NCBI RefSeq assembly: GCF_900107125.1
Contig: NZ_FNOU01000022.1
Coordinates: forward strand, 1 to 50,315
Direction: 5' to 3'
DNA length: 50,315 nucleotides
DNA from: Eubacterium barkeri
Lineage (GTDB): Bacteria > Bacillota > Clostridia > Eubacteriales > Eubacteriaceae
In this document: piece after piece, positions 44,524-50,315 of the stretch
Numbering within the stretch: the stretch's first letter is position 1
How the letters are laid out: each line of letters opens with the position of its first letter
The notes under the pieces: generated by a model
The model's input: the letters and a program-made list of their open reading frames with translations, nothing else
Database searches by the model: none
Told to the model about the DNA's origin: nothing
Program-made: the position numbers and the translations under genes

Positions 44524-45552
<1,029 letters not shown>

Positions 45553-45556
45553 TTAT

Positions 45557-45600
45557 ATAAAAAAACCGTCCCTCGTATAGTTCGTATACAAGAGACGGAC
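45557..45600 (-). terminator. T-box regulated terminator
   Basis: CCGTC-CTCGTATA and its complement pair around 45566-45598, followed on the minus strand by seven T. The 5' arm would compete with the antiterminator containing the T-box sequence. Confidence 0.85.
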
Positions 45601-45868
45601 ATTATATACCCGTGGTACCACTCTTCTTCAGCAAGACCTTTCGGTTCTGCCCTCTTCAGGTCGGAAAATTCTCAACCCTAGCCCCGTTAACGTGGAGCGC
45701 ATCCATAGATGCAACGGCCCTTCCTACCACCCCTACGGGTTTCGGATTGGCAGCTCCAGGGTGATTATTCCATGCTGCTTCTGTGCCGATATTCCACCAT
45801 TCACCGGCTCTCTGTAAAGAAGCTTCCAGCATCTTTCTCCCTGTCATCGCTGTTCATTATTTGACTAT
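45557..45868 (-). ncRNA. T-box riboswitch, probable isoleucine specifier
   Basis: The leader of ilvC has the T-box layout on the minus strand. Stem I carries an AGAGAGCCGGTGAATGGTGGAA segment (split here: AGAGAGCCGG then TGAATGGTGGAA). The specifier region reads GGAATAATCACCC with ATC (45763-45765) at the usual place, which indicates tRNA-Ile. The T-box sequence AGAGTGGTACCACGG follows, close to consensus AGGGTGGNACCGCG. A strong terminator ends the leader. Uncharged tRNA-Ile would stabilise the antiterminator and switch on ilvC and the genes after it. Specifier assignment is by sequence pattern, not by folding. Confidence 0.9.
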
Positions 45869-45874
45869 ACTAAG

Positions 45875-45902
45875 ATTATAACACTCCTCTAAAGAATGTC
45901 AA
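45875..45902 (-). promoter_or_regulatory. Promoter of the ilvC-cimA-leu-ilv operon
   Basis: On the minus strand a perfect TTGACA (45897-45902) and a perfect TATAAT (45875-45880) have a 16-base spacer, just upstream of the T-box leader. Confidence 0.85.
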
Positions 45903-45920
45903 GAAGATTGTATACAATTT

Positions 45921-46583
45921 TTATGCTTCCATAATTCCAATGACATCTGGAACAACAAACGCAGCATCAGTACAGGCTTTGATATCTTCTACAGTATAGT
46001 TCGGAGCCAATTCCCGAAGGGTAAGGCCCTGAGAGTCAACAGAAAAATAACAGCGTTCTGTCACAATATCCGTCACACAATGGGCTCCAGTGAGAGGTAA
46101 TGTACATTTCTTTAAAATTTTAGAAGCGCCGCTCTTTTCACAATGATCCGTCGCCACCACAATTTTCTTGACGCCAGCGCACAAATCCATGGCACCTCCC
46201 ATCCCTGGAGCCAGCTTACCCGGGATCGTCCAATTGGCGATATTCCCCTCCTGGTCTACCTGGAGCGTCCCCAGAATAGTGGCATCCACATGGCCACCGC
46301 GGATATAAGCAAAGGACTGGGCATGGTCACACACACTCCCACCAGGAATGATCGAAGCAGGCTGCCCACCAGCATCTATGAGATCTGGGTCAGCATCTGC
46401 CCAGCGTGGAGACGCCCCACACCCCACAATACCAATTTCTGCTTCTAGCCATAGGTCAACACCTTCAGGCAGGTAATTAACACAAAGCATTGGAAGACCG
46501 ATACCCAAATTGACAAAATCCCCATCTTTAAAAAATTTTGCACAGCGGGCTGCAATGAGCGCGCGTCCAGTGAGTGCTGTCAT
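45921..46583 (-). CDS. CoA-transferase subunit B (3-oxoacid CoA-transferase family)
   Basis: The 220-residue subunit resembles AtoA/CtfB/ScoB: NLGIGLPMLCVNYLPEGVDLWLEAEIGIVGCG, then SIIPGGSVCDHAQSFAYIRGGHVDATILG and MGGAMDLCAGVKKIVVATDH. The catalytic glutamate that carries CoA is Glu49 in EAEIG. Most relatives read S-E-N-G here, so Asn is replaced by Ile, which hints at a different acid substrate. The start overlaps subunit A by four bases (ATGA). It is last in the crotonase-CoA-transferase unit. The substrate cannot be named. Confidence 0.88.
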   Translation of the reverse strand: MTALTGRALIAARCAKFFKDGDFVNLGIGLPMLCVNYLPEGVDLWLEAEIGIVGCGASPRWADADPDLIDAGGQPASIIPGGSVCDHAQSFAYIRGGHVDATILGTLQVDQEGNIANWTIPGKLAPGMGGAMDLCAGVKKIVVATDHCEKSGASKILKKCTLPLTGAHCVTDIVTERCYFSVDSQGLTLRELAPNYTVEDIKACTDAAFVVPDVIGIMEA

Positions 46584-47329
46584 GCCTTCGTCCCTCCTTT
46601 AGCTTCTTCTTTCGCTGCCGCCTTGGCTTCCGCTTTGGCACGATTACGCTGCCACATGGGACAGAAAGTACGTTCACTTTGTCGGAGGTAAATCATATCG
46701 ATAACTGGAGCCGGCACATCAATGTCCTCAGGCCCCAACTCTCCGACATCTACCACTTCTTCCACTTCAACAATGACCCAATCTGCAGCCAACGCCATAT
46801 AACTATTGGTGGCCCGGCCCACATAACGGAATTGGATATTGCCAGCAGTATCAGCCCTCCAGGCCTTTATAAGGGCGATATCTCCATGAAGTGGCAGTTC
46901 TAAAAGATAAGGCTTGCCGTCGATGACCAAACGTGTTTTTCCCTCTTCAACATCGGTCCCTACACCTGTTGGGGTCAGTACCCCACCCAGACCAGCACCG
47001 CCACACCGAATGCGTTCTGCAAAGGTTCCTTGGGGAATAAATTCCACATCTAATTCCCCGGCGAACATCTGTTGCCCTGCTTCGGGATTAAGGCCAATAT
47101 GGGTTGTCTTTAAGCTACGGACCTGATGGTTATGAATCAGTTTCCCCAAGCCCTGGTCTTGCATTCCGCCACTTACAGCAATGGCATCAATATCAGTAAT
47201 TCCCTTTTCTAAAAGGCCATCGATGAGCTCATCTGCAGCTAATTCACCATGCCAGTCCCCAAATAAGATCGTTTGTCCATCTTTAAAAGGGGTAAGAGCT
47301 TCTTCAAACGTAACAACTTTGTTTTTCAT
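46580..47329 (-). CDS. CoA-transferase subunit A
   Basis: The 249-residue subunit belongs to the CoA-transferase family I alpha group: FKDGQTILFGDWHGELAADELIDGLLEKGITDIDAIAVSGG, then EFIPQGTFAERIRCGGAGLGGVLTPTGVGTDVEEGK. LELPLHGDIALIKAWRADTAGNIQFRYVGRATN is the conserved CoA-binding and subunit-contact region. The Trp in GDWHGE differs from the more usual GGF. It ends with an unusual Ala/Lys-rich tail (AKAEAKAAAKEEAKGG). Starts nine bases after the crotonase gene and overlaps subunit B. Confidence 0.88.
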   Translation of the reverse strand: MKNKVVTFEEALTPFKDGQTILFGDWHGELAADELIDGLLEKGITDIDAIAVSGGMQDQGLGKLIHNHQVRSLKTTHIGLNPEAGQQMFAGELDVEFIPQGTFAERIRCGGAGLGGVLTPTGVGTDVEEGKTRLVIDGKPYLLELPLHGDIALIKAWRADTAGNIQFRYVGRATNSYMALAADWVIVEVEEVVDVGELGPEDIDVPAPVIDMIYLRQSERTFCPMWQRNRAKAEAKAAAKEEAKGGTKA

Positions 47330-47338
47330 ACACTCCTC

Positions 47339-48136
47339 CTACGCACCCGTAAAGGCAGCCTTACGTTTTTCCATAAAGGCAGAAACGCCCTCCTGGAAAT
47401 CCCTGGAAGCGGCACATTCACGCTGGGTCGGAATTTCGCATTCATCTAAATAGTGCTTGTAATCCAAGAACGCCGCTTCGTAAATCTGCTTTTTGATATT
47501 TTTGTAAGAAAGGGATGGTCCTGCAGCAAATTTAGCAGCCAACTTCATAACAGCCCCATCGAGCTCTTCCCCTGGTACTACCTGGTACACAATACCGGCA
47601 TCCTGAGCTTCCAGAGCACTTAAGGGGCGTCCGGTTGCGCACAAAGCCATCGCTCGCTTTTCTCCCAATTCTTTGACCAACAGGTAACTTCCCCCTGTAT
47701 CGGGAACCAATCCCAAATTTACAAAAGCCATAATAAATTTAGCGTTTTCTGAACAGACAATAAAATCAGCAGACAGGGCAAGGCTCACGCCGGCACCGGC
47801 AGCAGAGCCACTGACTTGGGCAATGACGAGCTTACTCATACGCTTGAGGCCATCGGTAACAATGCCCACCTTGGCAATGAGACCATCCATATTAACGTCC
47901 CCACCACCTTGAATGAGATCGTAGAAGTACCCAATATCCCCCCCGGCAGAGAATGCCTTTTCACCGCCCTTTAGGACCAGCACCTTTACATCAGAATCCT
48001 TTTCTGCAGCCTCTACCACTGCCATGAGCTCATCCGCCATTACCTCGTCAATGGCGTTTAAGTTCTTTTTAAAATCCATTTGGGCGACGGCAATACCAGC
48101 ATCCACCGAATACTTGATCTTTGTCAGTTCCATCAT
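47339..48136 (-). CDS. Enoyl-CoA hydratase/isomerase family protein, PaaG-like
   Basis: The 265-residue crotonase-fold protein has an oxyanion-hole segment AFSAGGDIGYF (near 61) and SGSAAGAGVSLALSADFIVC. Both classical hydratase glutamates are missing: GCELA is GVSLA and the PE motif reads FVN. Asp146 in GLVPDTGGSYLL matches the single acid of PaaG-type isomerases, so double-bond or ring isomerisation is more likely than simple hydration. AAAGGAG lies before two adjacent ATG codons (48136 and 48133). It is first in an operon with a two-subunit CoA-transferase, suggesting activation and rearrangement of one carboxylic acid. Confidence 0.86.
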   Translation of the reverse strand: MMELTKIKYSVDAGIAVAQMDFKKNLNAIDEVMADELMAVVEAAEKDSDVKVLVLKGGEKAFSAGGDIGYFYDLIQGGGDVNMDGLIAKVGIVTDGLKRMSKLVIAQVSGSAAGAGVSLALSADFIVCSENAKFIMAFVNLGLVPDTGGSYLLVKELGEKRAMALCATGRPLSALEAQDAGIVYQVVPGEELDGAVMKLAAKFAAGPSLSYKNIKKQIYEAAFLDYKHYLDECEIPTQRECAASRDFQEGVSAFMEKRKAAFTGA

Positions 48137-48162
48137 CCTACTCCTTTGTATGATTGTTCTTT

Positions 48163-48178
48163 ATGGTAAGCATACCAT
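48163..48178. promoter_or_regulatory. Palindrome over the -10 box of the crotonase operon
   Basis: ATGGTA (48163-48168) and TACCAT (48173-48178) are exact inverted repeats around AGCA. The -10 box lies inside, so a bound repressor would block the promoter. No regulator gene is adjacent. Confidence 0.5.
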
Positions 48179-48197
48179 CTTTTTCCTGTATTGTCAA
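48169..48197 (-). promoter_or_regulatory. Promoter of the crotonase-CoA-transferase operon
   Basis: On the minus strand a perfect TTGACA (48192-48197) and TATGCT (48169-48174) are 17 bases apart. Confidence 0.8.
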
Positions 48198-48237
48198 CCT
48201 TTTCAACAAAGGGTAATTCTTGGAAATATCCCAATAT

Positions 48238-50097
48238 CTACCGCCTTTTTCCAAAAAACTCCTGGAGCAATGACTGACATTCTATCTCTCCAATTCCCTG
48301 TATAATTGTCATATCCTTGGGAAGCATGGGATGGGTACCCAACTGAGCCGTGGTTTCTACACTGCCGTATCGCTCTTCCCAAGTCCCATAAACCAAGGTG
48401 GAAATGCGAGCCTGGATAACCGCACCCATACACATTGGACAAGGCTCCGCAGTGACATAAAGTGTACAATCCTTCAAACGCCAGCTGCCCAAGGTTTCCG
48501 CCGCCTGACGGATTGCTAGGATCTCAGCATGGGCAGTAGGATCCTTTGTAACTTCCTTACGATTGTGTCCTCGACCAATAACCCTACCATCCAAAACCAC
48601 AACGGCTCCAACGGGGACCTCACCCTCATCGGCTGCAAGGCGAGCTTCTGTCAGGGCCATTTCTATATAATCCCGATGCGTGCGTCTTGTTTCTACCTCC
48701 TCATTGTAAATATAGAGAGGTTCCTCAATCTCTTCCTCCTCTTTGTAAAGCTCTGCCGGAACATCTTCCCTGGAGAGAAGGATCATCCCCCCACAGGCGG
48801 GAATGGTAATAGCACCATCCAGATCATACTCCCGGAGCTCGGAATTCAAAAGATCAACAACGATTCCATGTAAATTCTCGTTATGAATGAGCACTGGTGT
48901 TTTCTCAATATTGAAGAGCACCAGCACAGACTGGTCACCCCTGTGACGTTTAAATCCGAATTGACCATTGGTCACAAATAATTGGGCGTAATCTCCTTGG
49001 GTTATGGCTGGTAAGGCTCCTCGAATATATCCTAAACGGGCAATATATTGATACAACCCGGACTGGGGATCAAAATGCATACTTTCGGCACAGGGTCGCA
49101 GTGGAGCATCCGTTCCTTGCCCTTTACGGGCCTTGGCCCCTTGTTCACTGCCGTAATACACATTGGGGATACCAGGGATTGTGTAGAGCATGAGATACAG
49201 CAGGGGCAGGAGCCGCTCATCATCTAAAGTACTGGCCACCCGGTCCACATCGTGATTGTCCACAAAATTTGCCGTAGTCACTCCTTCTAACAATCCCCCC
49301 CTGGCAAAAAGGCGGTTCAGGGAATAGGCAATTTCAAAGTAATTGTGATCCTTTAAACTGGAATACATCCCTTTGTAGTCCTCATAATTCGTGACGGCAT
49401 CCATACCCCCATCCCCGATAAGACGGCTGTAATAGTCGGCATGGACACATTCCCCCAGAAAAAAGAAATGGGCATCCCTTCCCCGGATAAAATCAGAGAG
49501 CTCCCGGAGAAAGCCCAGATCCATTACATTAGCGGCGTCCATCCGCAGGCCATCAATCCCGAAGGTCTCCATCCAAAAGGCAGCCGTTTCCTTTAAATAG
49601 CCCCGGACTTCGGGATTATGGAGGTTTAATTTCACCAGGTTATCACACCCCGCCCAGTCATCATAGCGAAAACCATCACCATAACGATTATCCTCCCAGA
49701 AATTAACTCCGGAGAACCAGTCAACATACCGGGAGGCTTCCCGGTTTTCCTTCAAATCCCCAAAGGCAAAAAATTCCCGCCCCACATGATTAAAGACACA
49801 GTCGAGAATAACAGCGATCCCTGCTGCGTGGAGGGTATTCACCAAATTTTTCAAATCATCATTGGTTCCCAGGCGCGAATCAACAGTGCGATAATCGATG
49901 GTGTCATAGCCATGGGAAACCGCGGAGAACAGCGGCCCCAAAAGCAGGGCATTGATCCCCATTCCCTTTAGGTAAGGGATAAGCTCAGTAATTTTAGAAA
50001 GTCGATGGCGTAAGCCGTCACACTGATCCTGCAATTCTTCTGCACCGCAAAAGCCGAGGGTGAAGATGTGGTATATTTGATAATTACGATAGTCCAT
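48238..50097 (-). CDS. GH13 alpha-amylase-family enzyme fused to a TadA-type tRNA adenosine deaminase
   Basis: One uninterrupted 619-codon ORF holds two complete enzymes. Residues 1 to about 445 are a cytosolic GH13 (alpha-amylase family) hydrolase with all four signature regions: DCVFNHVG (99-106), GLRMDAA with nucleophile Asp187, LGEC with acid/base Glu216, and NHD with Asp283. A beta domain ends near LLSRED. After an acidic linker (about 446-472) comes TadA (about 474-619) with zinc ligands His523-Ala-Glu525 and PCPMC (Cys553, Cys556), which deaminates A34 of tRNA-Arg. No in-frame start with a ribosome site precedes the TadA part, so it seems to be made only as the fusion. AAGGAGG precedes the ATG. 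Confidence 0.9.
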   Translation of the reverse strand: MDYRNYQIYHIFTLGFCGAEELQDQCDGLRHRLSKITELIPYLKGMGINALLLGPLFSAVSHGYDTIDYRTVDSRLGTNDDLKNLVNTLHAAGIAVILDCVFNHVGREFFAFGDLKENREASRYVDWFSGVNFWEDNRYGDGFRYDDWAGCDNLVKLNLHNPEVRGYLKETAAFWMETFGIDGLRMDAANVMDLGFLRELSDFIRGRDAHFFFLGECVHADYYSRLIGDGGMDAVTNYEDYKGMYSSLKDHNYFEIAYSLNRLFARGGLLEGVTTANFVDNHDVDRVASTLDDERLLPLLYLMLYTIPGIPNVYYGSEQGAKARKGQGTDAPLRPCAESMHFDPQSGLYQYIARLGYIRGALPAITQGDYAQLFVTNGQFGFKRHRGDQSVLVLFNIEKTPVLIHNENLHGIVVDLLNSELREYDLDGAITIPACGGMILLSREDVPAELYKEEEEIEEPLYIYNEEVETRRTHRDYIEMALTEARLAADEGEVPVGAVVVLDGRVIGRGHNRKEVTKDPTAHAEILAIRQAAETLGSWRLKDCTLYVTAEPCPMCMGAVIQARISTLVYGTWEERYGSVETTAQLGTHPMLPKDMTIIQGIGEIECQSLLQEFFGKRR

Positions 50098-50122
50098 GGG
50101 AGCCTCCTTAGATTTTGTTTGT

Positions 50123-50315
50123 TTATTTTACCATAACCATAATCAGGTCGCCTATCTCAATCTCAGAAAATGGTAGGCTCTTCCCAGAGTAAAGGCCATT
50201 ATTTAGTCCACGTAAAAAAGGTTCTATGTCAAATGTTGGGGTAAAGCCAAAAGAAAAAGAAATACCAGGGACAGCAAAAAAAATCAGCTGTCCTTTTTCT
50301 ATGCCTTCATCATAT
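50123..50315 (-). CDS. C-terminal end of an unrecognised protein, cut by window edge
   Basis: The last 63 codons of a minus-strand gene are visible: YDEGIEKGQLIFFAVPG, then SFGFTPTFDIEPFLRGLNNG and YSGKSLPFSEIEIGDLIMVMVK before TAA. The composition is protein-like and the stop lies 25 bases before the GH13-TadA start, so the two are probably in one transcript. I do not recognise the family. Confidence 0.6.
   Translation of the reverse strand, partial: YDEGIEKGQLIFFAVPGISFSFGFTPTFDIEPFLRGLNNGLYSGKSLPFSEIEIGDLIMVMVK

Noticed and set aside
45656..45847. 63-codon minus-strand ORF in the ilvC leader, a possible leader peptide
   Set aside because: It lies wholly inside the T-box RNA, and the conserved T-box elements explain the sequence. 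It has no run of regulatory Ile, Leu or Val codons.

Overview
The window looks like a chromosomal segment of an anaerobic, moderate-GC Firmicute of the Clostridia, probably close to the Eubacterium/Acetobacterium group. This is inferred from a six-gene Rnf complex in the order C-D-G-E-A-B, T-box control of an amino-acid operon, rubredoxin-type flavoproteins, near-consensus sigma-A promoters with strong Shine-Dalgarno sites, and several typically clostridial genes (TIGR03960/TIGR03936 pair, YdbC-like PC4 protein, cytidylate-kinase-like protein). I cannot name the species from sequence alone. No tRNA, rRNA or CRISPR array was seen.

Layout. 1-1286: the 5' end of an IS1182-like transposase runs off the left edge, followed by about 900 bases without genes that hold two tandem, promoter-bearing, terminator-ended transcription units with no ORF. 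These look like two members of one structured RNA family. 1287-9682: purine salvage (deoD), a radical-SAM pair, an NhaC-type antiporter, a TetR regulator with a palindrome in its own promoter, and the sulfur-relay pair thiI plus cysteine desulfurase. 9683-11073: a divergent XRE/S24-like repressor and an acidic protein of unknown function. 11074-16060: the Rnf operon, which makes the ferredoxin:NAD+ oxidoreductase that pumps ions. 16207-19581: an M18 aminopeptidase, a metallo-beta-lactamase-fold hydrolase and a DUF896-methyltransferase fusion. 19591-29430: a minus-strand run of PLP lyase, miaA, mutL, mutS, miaB and nnrD/E, joining tRNA modification, mismatch repair and NAD(P)HX repair. 29582-36456: yebC, a small membrane protein, a class A PBP, a YdbC-like protein, glutaredoxin, upp, a kinase-like protein and a rubredoxin-flavin reductase.

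36526-45868 is a branched-chain amino-acid operon, ilvC-cimA-leuC-leuD-leuB-ilvD-ilvB, behind a T-box leader whose likely specifier codon is ATC (isoleucine). With citramalate synthase present and no ilvA or leuA, it encodes the pyruvate/acetyl-CoA (citramalate) route to isoleucine. 45921-48136 holds a two-subunit CoA-transferase and a PaaG-like crotonase under one promoter with a palindrome on its -10 box. 48238-50097 is one ORF fusing a complete GH13 alpha-amylase-family enzyme to a complete TadA-type tRNA adenosine deaminase. The right edge cuts an unrecognised gene.

The least ordinary items are the tandem RNA pair at 334-1135, the GH13-TadA fusion, the DUF896-methyltransferase ORF with an in-frame internal ribosome site, and the S24-like repressor that lacks both catalytic residues and whose palindrome lies on the -35 boxes of two divergent promoters.
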